Source: Bacteroidales bacterium (GTDB taxonomy: Bacteria; Bacteroidota; Bacteroidia; Bacteroidales; UBA4181). From it: a stretch of 10,801 nt of DNA. Positions within the stretch are counted from its first letter, which is position 1. The number at the start of each line of letters is the position of its first letter. The notes beneath the pieces are model-generated. The model was not told the origin of the DNA and did not search any database. It worked only from the letters and a program-made list of their open reading frames with translations. The position numbers and the translations under genes are program-made. The stretch spans positions 1 through 10,801 of the forward strand of contig JAISDP010000252.1 of NCBI GenBank assembly GCA_031264715.1, read 5' to 3'. Of the stretch, positions 1 to 7,995 are shown piece after piece.

Positions 1-570
1 GCTCTACGCGCTGAATATCTGCGAAGCCGCTACGAGGCGCTGAAAAATCAGGTTGATCCCCATTTCCTTTTCAATTCGTTAAACACGCTTAATTCGCTCA
101 TCAGGGTGGACGCCGACAAGGCGCAGGAATACGTTCAGCAACTGTCGTATGTTTTCAGGTATACGCTGCAAAACGAAGAGGTAATACCCCTGAACGAAGA
201 ACTGAAATTCACCAGGGCATACTGCCATCTTATGAAGATACGATATGGAAACAATCTTGATTTCGAATACGATATAGATGAAAAACTCTATGAACGGCTG
301 ATAATTCCACTGAGTTTGCAGACTCTGGTCGAAAATGCAATCAAGCATAATGTGGTCAGCAACAAGCAGCCGCTGACAGTGAAAATCGAAGGCGTCGGCG
401 AATCAATAAGGGTATCGAATCCCATTCAATTGAAAAAGGAAGCCGAAAGCGGCGAAAAGATCGGTCTCGTCAATCTTGCGGAAAGGTATAAACTGATGTG
501 GAAAAAAGACATCGTCGCAGCAAGAAACGGCAATGTTTTCGAAGTAACAGTCCCACTGATGAAAAATTGA
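1..570 (+). CDS. Sensor histidine kinase, LytS/His_kinase (PF06580) type, 3' part
   Basis: The C-terminal 189 residues of a sensor kinase are visible; the reading frame is open from base 1, so the start and any sensor or membrane segments lie outside the window. The dimerisation/phosphoacceptor block near visible residues 14-30 contains QVDPHFLFNSLN, the hallmark of the His_kinase family, with the phosphoacceptor histidine at visible residue 21. An HATPase_c domain follows, with the N box LVENAIKHN (Asn at 112) and a glycine box GEKIGLVNL (about 151-159). The usual aspartate box is replaced by a VSNP stretch, which is common in this family as far as I recall. The family autophosphorylates on His and passes the phosphate to a LytTR regulator, and one starts 8 bases downstream, so the two are almost certainly a cotranscribed pair. 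The signal sensed cannot be read from this fragment. Confidence 0.93.
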   Translation, partial: ALRAEYLRSRYEALKNQVDPHFLFNSLNTLNSLIRVDADKAQEYVQQLSYVFRYTLQNEEVIPLNEELKFTRAYCHLMKIRYGNNLDFEYDIDEKLYERLIIPLSLQTLVENAIKHNVVSNKQPLTVKIEGVGESIRVSNPIQLKKEAESGEKIGLVNLAERYKLMWKKDIVAARNGNVFEVTVPLMKN

Positions 571-578
571 TTTTAGAT

Positions 579-1349
579 ATGAAGGCAATCATAGTAGAAG
601 ATGAATTTATTGCAGCTGAAACGCTTAAAAACCTGATAGGGGAAGTCAGGGAAGATATCGAAATTACGGCAATCCTGCAGTCAATCGAGGAAACGGTGGA
701 ATGGATGGAAACAAGCCCGTCGCCCGACTTGATATTTATGGACATACATCTTGCCGACGGCTCGGCTTTCATGATTTTCGACAGTGTGGAAATCAAATGT
801 CCGGTTATTTTTACCACTGCATACGATGAATATGCGCTGAAAGCTTTCGAAGTAAACAGCATCGCCTATATCCTGAAACCGATAAACAAAACCGCCCTGG
901 AAAAGGCTATGTCAAAATACAGGAACTTCATGGGAAATGCCGCGCAAAATCAGGCTGTCATAAATAACCTGCTGGAGAGCCTGAAACAGTATAACAAATC
1001 GTATAAAAGCTATTTCCTCGTTCCCGAAAAGGACAAACTTATCCCCATGGCGCTAAGCGACGTCTATTACATTTACATAGATACAAAGATCGTGAAAATC
1101 GTAACCGCCGACAATAAAAGCCATTATATCGACAAAACACTCGACGACATAATGGGCGAACTTGATCCCGACAGATTTTTCAGAGCAAATCGACAGTTTA
1201 TAATCTCCCGTTCATCGGTCAAGGACATATCATTGTGGTTTGGCAATAAGCTGTCTGTAAACCTGAAAATCCCGGTACCTCAAAAAATAATAATAAGCAA
1301 AGCCCGGGTAAAAGAATTTAAACAGTGGTTCGCAGGAATGATGAGATAG
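579..1349 (+). CDS. LytTR-family response regulator
   Basis: This is a 256-residue cytoplasmic DNA-binding response regulator. The receiver domain covers about residues 1-120: acidic pocket VEDE (Asp8), phosphoacceptor Asp55 in FMDIHLADG, Thr80 in TTAYDEYALKAF, and Lys100 in the LKP motif. All residues needed for phosphotransfer are present. A LytTR DNA-binding domain covers about 148-250, with the typical RFFRANRQFIIS and a final KEFKQWF. I chose ATG 579 because it places the first receiver beta-strand (MKAIIVEDE) at the N-terminus; the frame is open further upstream, but that part overlaps the kinase gene and looks like read-through. It follows the kinase by 8 bases. LytTR regulators typically bind paired direct repeats in promoters; no convincing pair was found by eye, so the targets are unknown. 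A homopolymer-rich 89 bases separates it from the next gene, which has its own promoter. Confidence 0.95.
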   Translation: MKAIIVEDEFIAAETLKNLIGEVREDIEITAILQSIEETVEWMETSPSPDLIFMDIHLADGSAFMIFDSVEIKCPVIFTTAYDEYALKAFEVNSIAYILKPINKTALEKAMSKYRNFMGNAAQNQAVINNLLESLKQYNKSYKSYFLVPEKDKLIPMALSDVYYIYIDTKIVKIVTADNKSHYIDKTLDDIMGELDPDRFFRANRQFIISRSSVKDISLWFGNKLSVNLKIPVPQKIIISKARVKEFKQWFAGMMR

Positions 1350-1390
1350 GAAAAGACCGAAAATGACAGAATTTCCAATCCTGAAAATTT

Positions 1391-1421
1391 TTTGAAATAT
1401 TAACAATTTCATCTAATTTTG
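1391..1421 (+). promoter_or_regulatory. Bacteroidetes-type promoter for the M23 peptidase gene
   Basis: TTTG at 1391-1394 and TAATTTTG at 1414-1421 match the Bacteroidetes -33 (TTTG) and -7 (TAnnTTTG) elements with a 19-base gap, the consensus spacing. Transcription would start near 1428, giving a leader of about 20 bases before ATG 1448. This argues that the peptidase is transcribed separately from the two-component genes. Confidence 0.7.
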
Positions 1422-1447
1422 CGCCTTGATTTGTAAACTTGATAAGT

Positions 1448-3160
1448 ATGATTCTAAAAAAGACAGTCGTTTTGGTATTTTTTTCATCTCTGTTATTTTC
1501 AGTATATGCGCAGGACTATCGTTTCCCTTTGGACAGGGTTTTATCCATGTCTGCGAATTTCGGGGAATTGAGATCCAACCATTTTCATTCGGGAATAGAC
1601 TTGAGAGTCGGGGGGGCGCCGGGCGCCAGGGTTTTCGCAATAGACACAGGGCATGTTTCAAGGATTTACGTCAGCGGTACCGGATACGGAAAAGCGCTGT
1701 ATATCGAACATCCCGACGGGCATACATCCGTATATGGTCATTTGGACAGATTTGCGGGGAAGATTGCGGAATATGTGGAAGAATATCAGTATAAGAGACA
1801 GCGGTTTCACGTAAACGACTATACCGATACGACTTTGCTGCCCGTCAAAAAGGGCGATTTAATAGGTTACGCCGGAAATACAGGCTCGTCCTTTGGCGCG
1901 CATTTGCACTTCGAGATACGGGAATCCGAACTTCAGGCTCCCATCAACATTGTATCAAAGGGCTACATCACTCCTGAAGACGATATGCCTCCGGTGTTTC
2001 ACCGCATTGCCGTTTTCACGCTGGACAGCATAAACGACGTTACGCGCCCGCGCCTCCTGAAAGCGGAAACAGCGGTCAAAAGAGGAAAAAATTATGTCCC
2101 CGAAAAAACTTCGGTATTCGAGGTCTGCAATCCTGTATTTATAGGTATAAGTGCAAACGACTATCAGCCGGGGAACACGAGCAGGCATGGCATATACCGG
2201 ATGACGGCGTATATCGACAACGAGCTGTTCTACAGTTTCAAGATAGACGGATTTGAGTTTAAATACACCAAATATATCAACAGTTTTATCGCTTACGACG
2301 AGCTTGTCGACAGCAAAGTTACATATATCAAAACATATAGGGAGGAGGGAAACAGAACGCCGTTTTACGAAAATATCAAAAATAACGGACTGATAAGCCT
2401 GAAAGATACCCTGCCTCACAATATAAGAATCGAACTGTTCGACGATTTACTGAATAAAAGCGTGGCTGAATTTAAAGTCAGGAAAAGTTCGAAGGTGGCG
2501 ACAAAACATCAGACGGCAAATGCGGCGCAATTTATCACCATGCACTGGAACAGCGCTTTCGAGTACTATGAGGACGGTCTGGAACTTTACGTCGAACCCG
2601 AATCTCTTTACAGCGATGCACTGTTCAAATCATCCAAAAGCGAGAAGGCAAAGGCATATTCGCCCTTATGGAATCTCGGATACGAAAATATTCCCTTACA
2701 CAAGGCAATGAACTTAAAGATCAAGCCTGTCGACCTGCCTTCGCACCTGAAAGAACATGCGTTTATCGCCAGACAGAACAAAGACGAAAGCGTCTCCCAC
2801 TGCGGCGGAAGGTTTGATGCAAACGGATTTCTGAGCGCGGAAATATCTTCATTCGGCAAATACTTTATATCCGCAGATACAGTTCCGCCCAAGGTGTCGG
2901 TAAATGCAAAGAGCAATAATTTCAGCGCTTCGACTAAACTGACTGTCAGTTTAAGCGACGATATTTCGGGAATTGAATCGTGCAACGGCTATATCGACGG
3001 GAAATGGGTTCTGTTCGAACACGATCCCAAGACAAAATCAATGACTTATATCTTTGATAAAAAACAGATGGACGGAAAAGGCAGGAAGAGACAGTTGAAG
3101 CTCATTGCAAGCGATAACTGTAAAAACACAAGCACACTTTTATATGACTTTATTTATTAA
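1448..3160 (+). CDS. Secreted M23-family metallopeptidase
   Basis: This is a 570-residue exported peptidase, probably cutting peptide bonds in peptidoglycan in the periplasm. Residues 1-21 form a signal peptide (Lys4-Lys5, a hydrophobic core, cleavage near YAQD). The M23/LytM fold follows: first zinc motif HFHSGIDL with His47 and Asp51, then HPDGHTSVYGHL (88-99), and the HLH zinc/catalytic motif at 152-154 in SFGAHLHFE. All zinc ligands are present, so it should be active rather than a degenerate LytM activator. An insert at about 103-130 sits between the conserved blocks. The remaining 370 or so residues are beta-rich with no domain I can name; the part around 470-570 (VPPKVSVNAKSN, LSDDISGIESC) resembles an Ig-like domain. 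ATG 1448 is preferred over an in-frame TTG at 1439 because it gives a normal signal peptide. It has its own promoter and is followed after 12 bases by a second secreted hydrolase. Confidence 0.93.
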   Translation: MILKKTVVLVFFSSLLFSVYAQDYRFPLDRVLSMSANFGELRSNHFHSGIDLRVGGAPGARVFAIDTGHVSRIYVSGTGYGKALYIEHPDGHTSVYGHLDRFAGKIAEYVEEYQYKRQRFHVNDYTDTTLLPVKKGDLIGYAGNTGSSFGAHLHFEIRESELQAPINIVSKGYITPEDDMPPVFHRIAVFTLDSINDVTRPRLLKAETAVKRGKNYVPEKTSVFEVCNPVFIGISANDYQPGNTSRHGIYRMTAYIDNELFYSFKIDGFEFKYTKYINSFIAYDELVDSKVTYIKTYREEGNRTPFYENIKNNGLISLKDTLPHNIRIELFDDLLNKSVAEFKVRKSSKVATKHQTANAAQFITMHWNSAFEYYEDGLELYVEPESLYSDALFKSSKSEKAKAYSPLWNLGYENIPLHKAMNLKIKPVDLPSHLKEHAFIARQNKDESVSHCGGRFDANGFLSAEISSFGKYFISADTVPPKVSVNAKSNNFSASTKLTVSLSDDISGIESCNGYIDGKWVLFEHDPKTKSMTYIFDKKQMDGKGRKRQLKLIASDNCKNTSTLLYDFIY

Positions 3161-3172
3161 ATTTTTCATACT

Positions 3173-4039
3173 ATGAATATATTACGTATTTTGATTATAA
3201 GCTTTATGCTTATGGAAACGGTCGGCTGTACCGCTCAGCAGGAACTGAAACTGAATGTGATGACTTTCAATATCAGACTTGATACTCCTGCCGACAGTTT
3301 TAATACATGGTCGAACCGCAAGGAATTTGCCGCCGCCTGTATTGAGTTCTACGAAACGGATATTGTAGGACTGCAGGAAGTTTTGCACAACCAGCTGAAT
3401 GATTTGAAACAGTATCTGCCCGGATATGAAGCTCTGGGCGTGGGACGCTACGACGGGAAAACGCAGGGAGAGTACAGCGCCATAATGTACAGGAAAGACC
3501 GTTTTGAAGCGCTTGAATCCGAAACTTTCTGGCTGTCGGAAAATCCCGAAGCGGCAGGCGTAAAGGGCTGGGACGCTGCATGTGAACGAATCGTTACCTG
3601 GGGACATTTCAGGGACAGGAAAACGGGAAAGGATTTCTATTTCGTAAATACTCATTTCGATCATCAGGGAAAAATCGCCCGCCGCGAGAGCAGCAAGCTT
3701 TTACTGTCCCGGCTAAAGGAAACGGTTAAGGACAAACCTCTTATTGTTACGGGAGATTTCAATTCCGTTTCGACAAACGAGGCGATAAAAATCCTGAAGG
3801 ACGAATCCAGTCCCTATTACCTGTCGGATACATACGATCTGTCGCCGCTGAAATACGGTCCGGACTGGTCGTTTCATAATTTCGGGAGAATGCCTGCGGA
3901 CAGGCGTCCAATCATAGATTATATCTTTATAAGAGGTAAAATAAAAACAGGTCGACACGGAATAATTTACGATGTAAAAGACGACGGTTTGTTCCTTTCG
4001 GATCATAATCCCGTGCTGTGTACGCTCATTATTGAATAA
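3173..4039 (+). CDS. Endonuclease/exonuclease/phosphatase-family hydrolase, secreted
   Basis: This is a 288-residue protein of the EEP superfamily (DNase I/inositol phosphatase fold). Visible in order are TFNIRLDT (metal-site Asn33), GLQEV (Glu69, metal ligand), VNTHFDHQG (catalytic His), TGDFNS (Asp/Asn pair), DYIF, and the terminal SDHNPV with Asp277 and His278. The complete motif set predicts a Mg-dependent phosphoesterase. The substrate cannot be read from sequence; DNA, RNA, phosphoinositides or other phosphodiesters are all possible. The N-terminus is a short hydrophobic export signal ending in TVGC (Cys19), which could be a weak lipobox, although Thr at -3 and Glu15 in the core are atypical. 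It starts 12 bases after the M23 peptidase stop without a promoter between, so the two are probably cotranscribed. No terminator was recognised after it. Confidence 0.9.
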   Translation: MNILRILIISFMLMETVGCTAQQELKLNVMTFNIRLDTPADSFNTWSNRKEFAAACIEFYETDIVGLQEVLHNQLNDLKQYLPGYEALGVGRYDGKTQGEYSAIMYRKDRFEALESETFWLSENPEAAGVKGWDAACERIVTWGHFRDRKTGKDFYFVNTHFDHQGKIARRESSKLLLSRLKETVKDKPLIVTGDFNSVSTNEAIKILKDESSPYYLSDTYDLSPLKYGPDWSFHNFGRMPADRRPIIDYIFIRGKIKTGRHGIIYDVKDDGLFLSDHNPVLCTLIIE

Positions 4040-4072
4040 TATATTGTCTGTACGTTAGTGAATTGTAATTTT

Positions 4073-4106
4073 TTTGTAGTTAATTCAAATATTTCATTTA
4101 TATTTG
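4073..4106 (+). promoter_or_regulatory. Promoter for tRNA-Lys
   Basis: TTTG at 4073-4076 and TATATTTG at 4099-4106 match the Bacteroidetes -33 and -7 elements, with a 22-base gap that is slightly longer than ideal. Transcription would start close to 4113, just upstream of the mature tRNA 5' end at 4122. Confidence 0.6.
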
Positions 4107-4121
4107 CGCCGCATTTGTTAA

Positions 4122-4194
4122 GACTCCGTAGCTCAGTTGGTAGAGCAATTGACTCTTAATCAATGGGTCGAGAGTTCGAGCCTCTCCGGGGTCA
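4122..4194 (+). tRNA. tRNA-Lys (anticodon CTT)
   Basis: A full cloverleaf can be drawn. The acceptor stem pairs GACTCCG (4122-4128) with CGGGGTC (4187-4193), with one G-U pair. The anticodon stem pairs ATTGA (4148-4152) with TCAAT (4160-4164) around loop CTCTTAA, giving anticodon CTT at 4155-4157. The variable loop is GGGTC, and the T arm is GAGAG/CTCTC around TTCGAGC. Position 4194 is the discriminator A. The CCA end is not encoded. It decodes AAG lysine codons. Confidence 0.97.
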
Positions 4195-4197
4195 CTT

Positions 4198-4240
4198 AAA
4201 ATCAAAGCCTTACAGTAAATTTGTGAGGCTTTGATTTTTT
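4198..4240 (+). terminator. Intrinsic terminator after tRNA-Lys, probably bidirectional
   Basis: A 17-pair stem (4198-4214 with 4222-4238, one G-U pair, 7-base loop) ends in six T on the + strand. The left arm begins with AAAA, so the - strand transcript of this hairpin is also followed by a T run. It can therefore end the tRNA transcript and, from the other side, asnS transcripts. Confidence 0.85.
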
Positions 4241-4336
4241 ATTTGTAAACGATTTGTATGCAACTTTGAAGGTGTGAAAAGGTAACTTTTCATGTAGCGC
4301 CATGCAAAGTGGTAGAAAACAGTTAAATAGTTAACG

Positions 4337-4378
4337 CGCCGAATGATACAATGGTACAGGATCAATCAAAATTCGGCG
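4337..4378. terminator. Hairpin at the 3' end of asnS
   Basis: An 8-base perfect inverted repeat, CGCCGAAT (4337-4344) and ATTCGGCG (4371-4378), straddles the asnS stop codon with a 26-base loop. A run of five T follows on the + strand only, so it is better placed to stop + strand read-through into asnS than to terminate asnS itself. It could be a 3' end stabilising structure or chance. Confidence 0.3.
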
Positions 4379-5763
4379 TTTTTAGGCGTTCTCGGGAATG
4401 GTATCACGTCGCGGATGTTGGCCATACCGGTAATAAAAAGTACCAGCCGCTCGAAACCCAAGCCAAATCCGCTGTGCGGCGCTGTGCCGAATTTCCGGGT
4501 TTCGAGGTACCACCACATATCCTTTTCGGGAATACCCAGTTCGCCGATGCGTGTTTTAAGCTTGGTATAATCCTCTTCGCGCTGCGATCCACCAATAATT
4601 TCGCCTATTTTTGGAAAAAGAACATCCATAGCGCGCACCGTCTTGCCGTCGGCGTTTTGCTTCATGTAGAAAGCCTTGATTTCGCGCGGGTAATCGGTAA
4701 GGATCACCGGGCGTTTGAAATGCTGCTCCACTAAATAACGTTCGTGCTCCGATTGCAAGTCGACACCCCAGCTTACGGGAAATTCGAATTTCTGTCCCGA
4801 TTTTTCGAGGATTTCGACCCCTTCGGTATAGGTCAGGCGTACAAAATCATTTTCGATCACAAAACGCAACCGTTCCAGTAATTCCTTATCGTACATCTTG
4901 GACAGGAATTCCAAGTCGGGCATACAATGTTCCAGTGCATACGTGATGAGGTATTTCAGGAAATCCTCGGCCAGGTCCATATTTTCCTTGATCTCGTAGA
5001 AAGCCATTTCGGGTTCGATCATCCAAAACTCGGCCAGGTGGCGCGGCGTATTGGAATTTTCGGCACGGAAAGTCGGGCCGAAGGTATAAATCAGACCCAA
5101 AGCCATAGCGCCCAATTCGCCTTCGAGTTGTCCCGAAACGGTAAGGTTGGTAGCCTTTCCAAAAAAGTCCTGCGAGTAATCCGCTTCACCTTCGGGCGTC
5201 CTGGGAATATTGTCCAGTTCCATCGCTGTAACGTGGAACATGGCGCCCGCACCTTCGGCGTCCGAGCCGGTGATAATGGGCGTATGAAGGTAGAAAAAAC
5301 CGTTGTCGTTGAAATATTTGTGGATCGCGTAAGCCATCGCATGCCGGATGCGCAGTACCGCTCCAAACGTATTGGTACGCGGCCGCAAATGCGCTATCTC
5401 GCGAAGAAATTCAAGGGTATGCCCTTTCTTCTGCAAGGGATAGGTTTCAGGATCGGCTGTGCCGTAAAGGGTGATATCATTGGCATGTATTTCAACAGTC
5501 TGCTCCTGGCCTTTCGATTCCACCAACTTCCCGACCACAGCGATACATGAACCTGTGGTGATTTGCTTGAGCAAATTTTCGTCGAAACCGGCCACATCTA
5601 CCACCACTTGGAGGTTGTGGATAATGGAACCGTCATTAAGCGACAGGAATGTCACATTTTTATTACCCCGCTTGGTGCGTACCCAGCCTTTTACCAACAT
5701 TTCGCTGCCGTAGGCGGTAGAATCGAGTATGTCCTTGATCTTGTGTCTTTCGCGATATTCCAT
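4366..5763 (-). CDS. asnS: Asparagine--tRNA ligase
   Basis: This is a 465-residue class IIb aminoacyl-tRNA synthetase that charges tRNA-Asn with asparagine in the cytoplasm, full length for the family. An N-terminal OB-fold anticodon-binding domain spans about residues 15-105 (VKGWVRTKRGNKNVTFLSLN). The catalytic core follows, with motif 2 around 231-251 (FRAENSNTPRHLAEFWMIEPE, spread over two lines in my reading) and motif 3 GFGLGFERL at 432-440. The HLAEFWMIEPE sequence and the FPRTP near the C-terminus are typical of AsnRS rather than AspRS or LysRS. The start is ATG 5763; a TAnnTTTG box lies about 24 bases upstream. It is convergent with tRNA-Lys and divergent from the acyltransferase gene. 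No unusual feature was seen. Confidence 0.97.
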   Translation of the reverse strand: MEYRERHKIKDILDSTAYGSEMLVKGWVRTKRGNKNVTFLSLNDGSIIHNLQVVVDVAGFDENLLKQITTGSCIAVVGKLVESKGQEQTVEIHANDITLYGTADPETYPLQKKGHTLEFLREIAHLRPRTNTFGAVLRIRHAMAYAIHKYFNDNGFFYLHTPIITGSDAEGAGAMFHVTAMELDNIPRTPEGEADYSQDFFGKATNLTVSGQLEGELGAMALGLIYTFGPTFRAENSNTPRHLAEFWMIEPEMAFYEIKENMDLAEDFLKYLITYALEHCMPDLEFLSKMYDKELLERLRFVIENDFVRLTYTEGVEILEKSGQKFEFPVSWGVDLQSEHERYLVEQHFKRPVILTDYPREIKAFYMKQNADGKTVRAMDVLFPKIGEIIGGSQREEDYTKLKTRIGELGIPEKDMWWYLETRKFGTAPHSGFGLGFERLVLFITGMANIRDVIPFPRTPKNAEF

Positions 5764-5786
5764 GAATACATTAATTGATGATGCTG

Positions 5787-5794
5787 CAAAAGTA
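5787..5794 (-). promoter_or_regulatory. -7 promoter box for asnS
   Basis: On the - strand TACTTTTG (5794 down to 5787) matches TAnnTTTG and sits 23 bases before ATG 5763. No TTTG was found at the expected distance upstream, so only the -7 element is supported. Confidence 0.5.
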
Positions 5795-5847
5795 AAACTT
5801 TTTTATCCATTTGCACGTAATAATAACAATTATTAACAGGGCATTTT

Positions 5848-5877
5848 TTTGCAGTAACGATTAAAACCGTACTTTTG
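5848..5877 (+). promoter_or_regulatory. Promoter for the acyltransferase-nspC unit
   Basis: TTTG at 5848-5851 and TACTTTTG at 5870-5877 match the -33 and -7 elements with an 18-base gap. The predicted leader to ATG 5908 is about 24 bases, very A-rich, and lacks a Shine-Dalgarno site, as is usual in Bacteroidetes. It is back to back with the asnS promoter in the same 144-base spacer. Confidence 0.7.
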
Positions 5878-5907
5878 TTCCAAACAATTTATCATCAAAA
5901 ATAAATA

Positions 5908-6783
5908 ATGTTTTGGTATAAAATATTTTATGGACTTTGTCGGTTATTAGCATTTTTGCCTCTACGGGGACTTTACCTGTTTTCCGACTTCCTTTTTGTG
6001 TTGGTGTGTTATGTGGCGCGTTACCGCCGCAAGGTTGTGATGGAAAATCTGCGCAACTCATTCCCTGAGAAAACCGAAAAGGAGCGGTGGCAGATCGCCC
6101 GCAGATTCTACCGTTTCATGTGCGACCTGTTTATCGAGACCTTAAAAGTGATTCATATCGATACAGCGCAGATACACCGCCGCATCCATTACAGCAATCC
6201 CGAAATTTTCGACGACCTGTACCGCAAAGGGAAACAGATTTTCTTCGTCACCGGGCACTATGGTAACTGGGAATGGCTGGCTACGCTGGAACATACCATT
6301 CCCTACCACCATGCCACGCTGTACCAGCCGTTGCAAAACAAACTTTTCGACAAGCTTTTCTATGACTTGCGCACCAAGTACGGCACTGATGCGATCCCGT
6401 CGCAGGCGGCTATCAGGGCGATCAACAAATACCGGGACGAGAAACGTTTAACCGCCCTGTGTTTTTTGTCCGACCAATCGCCGCAACGCAATGCCATCCA
6501 CTACTGGACTACCTTTCTCAACCAGGAAACGCCGATATACCTGGGTATTGAAAAGTTGGCCAAACGCTATAACATGGCGGTAGTGTATTACGAAATCCGC
6601 CGGGTGAAACGGGGATATTACGAAGTGGATGTCACCCTGATTACCGAAAATGCCGCTGAAACCGGCGAAATGGAAATCACCGACAAACATGTGCAGTTAT
6701 TGGAGCAAACCATCCGTCGAAACCCGCAATACTGGCTGTGGAGCCACCGGCGATGGAAACACAGGCGAGTGAATGAAGAGTGA
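5908..6783 (+). CDS. Lipid A biosynthesis acyltransferase (LpxL/HtrB family)
   Basis: This is a 291-residue member of the LABLAT family (PF03279), which transfers a secondary acyl chain onto a lipid A precursor at the inner face of the cytoplasmic membrane. A hydrophobic N-terminal anchor spans about residues 13-36. The conserved VMENLRNSFPEKT follows (44-56). The catalytic H-x4-E motif is seen as HYGNWE, with His117 and Glu122. FLSDQSPQ and the C-terminal PQYWLWSHRRWK are also family signatures. The length is slightly under the roughly 300 residues of the E. coli enzymes. Sequence does not tell which position or chain length it uses, so no lpxL/lpxM symbol is assigned. A promoter lies directly upstream, and nspC begins 49 bases after the stop on the same strand, so cotranscription is likely. 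Confidence 0.92.
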   Translation: MFWYKIFYGLCRLLAFLPLRGLYLFSDFLFVLVCYVARYRRKVVMENLRNSFPEKTEKERWQIARRFYRFMCDLFIETLKVIHIDTAQIHRRIHYSNPEIFDDLYRKGKQIFFVTGHYGNWEWLATLEHTIPYHHATLYQPLQNKLFDKLFYDLRTKYGTDAIPSQAAIRAINKYRDEKRLTALCFLSDQSPQRNAIHYWTTFLNQETPIYLGIEKLAKRYNMAVVYYEIRRVKRGYYEVDVTLITENAAETGEMEITDKHVQLLEQTIRRNPQYWLWSHRRWKHRRVNEE

Positions 6784-6832
6784 AGAGTTTCGGTTGTCTC
6801 ATCGGCATCTACATTCCAATTAAAAATCAAAA

Positions 6833-7966
6833 ATGGATTTAACCCAAATACCTTCGCCCTGTTACGTTCTCGACGAGTCGTTGCTCGCGGCTAACCTGAA
6901 GTTAATCCGTGATGTCAGCCGGAGGGCTGGTGTGGAAATCATCCTTGCACTCAAAGGGTTTGCCATGTGGGGCGTTTTTCCCCTCGTCAAGCCTTATGTG
7001 AATGGTGTTTCGGCCAGTTCCAAACACGAAGCGCGCCTGGCGTATGAGGAAATGGGAATCCTGGCGCATACCTGTTCGCCCGCCTATACCGATGACAGCT
7101 TCGATACGATCCTGCAATACAGCAGCCATGTTACCTTCAACTCGTTGACCCAGTACGAGCGTTTCCACAAAAGGGTGCGCCGCTACGGACGGCCTGTTTC
7201 GATGGGGCTGCGCGTCAATCCCGAGTTTTCGGCGGTGAGTACAGACCTCTACAACCCGTGTTCGCCCGGTTCGCGGCTCGGATTGACGGCAGGACAAATA
7301 GGCGGGAATCTGCCGGAAGACATTGAAGGCCTTCATGTCCATGCCTTGTGCGAATCGTCTGCCGAAACGTCCGGGAATCTGCTGGATGCGGTAGAAATGA
7401 AGTTCGGCCGTCTTCTCCCGCGTATCCAATGGCTTAACCTTGGCGGAGGCCACTTGATGACCCGCAAAGGTTACAATGTTCAATGCCTGGTTGATGCATT
7501 GAAAGCATTTCGCACAAAATACCCTCACATACGGGTCATACTTGAACCCGGCGCTGCTTTTGCCTGGGAAACCGGTGTTTTGGTGGCAACTGTCGAGGAT
7601 ATTGTCGAAAATGCAGGTATCCATACGGCTATACTCGACGTGTCGTTTACTGCACACATGCCCGATTGCCTCGAAATGCCGTACAAACCGCGCATACGTG
7701 GCGCTTCGGACACACGACCGGGTCAACAGGACTGGCGGATCGGGGGCAACAGTTGCCTGGCGGGCGATTATATGGGCAACTGGTCATTCGACGAAAAACC
7801 TTTTGTTGGCAAGCGTGTCGTATTTGAAGACATGATTCATTACACTATGGTGAAAACCACCACATTCAACGGGATTTCTCATCCATCCATCGGAACATGG
7901 AGCGATCGCGGTTTTACATTGTTGAAGAAATTCGGATACGAGGATTATAAAAACCGGTTGTCTTGA
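6833..7966 (+). CDS. nspC: Carboxynorspermidine/carboxyspermidine decarboxylase
   Basis: This 377-residue PLP-dependent decarboxylase of the alanine racemase/ornithine decarboxylase fold removes CO2 from carboxyspermidine or carboxynorspermidine, the last step of the aspartate-semialdehyde-dependent spermidine pathway. Visible features are the N-terminal TQIPSPCYVLDE, the PLP lysine Lys41 in ILALKGFA, His170 in LHVHALCESS, the phosphate-binding glycines LGGGH (203-207), EPG at 238-240, and the active-site cysteine region NSCLAGD (Cys308, Asp311). The SPCYVLDE start and SCLAGD motif separate it from LysA and SpeC. Length is normal for the family. The ATG follows an AATTAAAAATCAAAA leader. Its partner, the dehydrogenase, is not in the window. 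Its stop overlaps a downstream ATG (TGATG at 7964-7968), but I doubt that ATG is used. Confidence 0.95.
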   Translation: MDLTQIPSPCYVLDESLLAANLKLIRDVSRRAGVEIILALKGFAMWGVFPLVKPYVNGVSASSKHEARLAYEEMGILAHTCSPAYTDDSFDTILQYSSHVTFNSLTQYERFHKRVRRYGRPVSMGLRVNPEFSAVSTDLYNPCSPGSRLGLTAGQIGGNLPEDIEGLHVHALCESSAETSGNLLDAVEMKFGRLLPRIQWLNLGGGHLMTRKGYNVQCLVDALKAFRTKYPHIRVILEPGAAFAWETGVLVATVEDIVENAGIHTAILDVSFTAHMPDCLEMPYKPRIRGASDTRPGQQDWRIGGNSCLAGDYMGNWSFDEKPFVGKRVVFEDMIHYTMVKTTTFNGISHPSIGTWSDRGFTLLKKFGYEDYKNRLS

Positions 7967-7995
7967 TGTTTGTCTCCGGAAGACTTCTCTCTTTG

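Noticed and set aside
498..578. Longer N-terminus for the response regulator starting at 498
   Set aside because: It overlaps the kinase gene, is rich in basic residues unlike a receiver domain, and ATG 579 begins exactly at the first receiver strand.
1350..1390. Terminator after the response regulator
   Set aside because: The T run at 1388-1393 is preceded only by a weak, bulged A/T pairing, and it forms part of the next promoter.
4927..5550. Long + strand ORF opposite asnS
   Set aside because: It lies wholly antisense to a clear asparaginyl-tRNA synthetase and shows no recognisable motif.
6902..7726. 274-codon - strand ORF opposite nspC
   Set aside because: It is antisense to a well-supported nspC, and its translation has no domain features; the open frame reflects codon bias.
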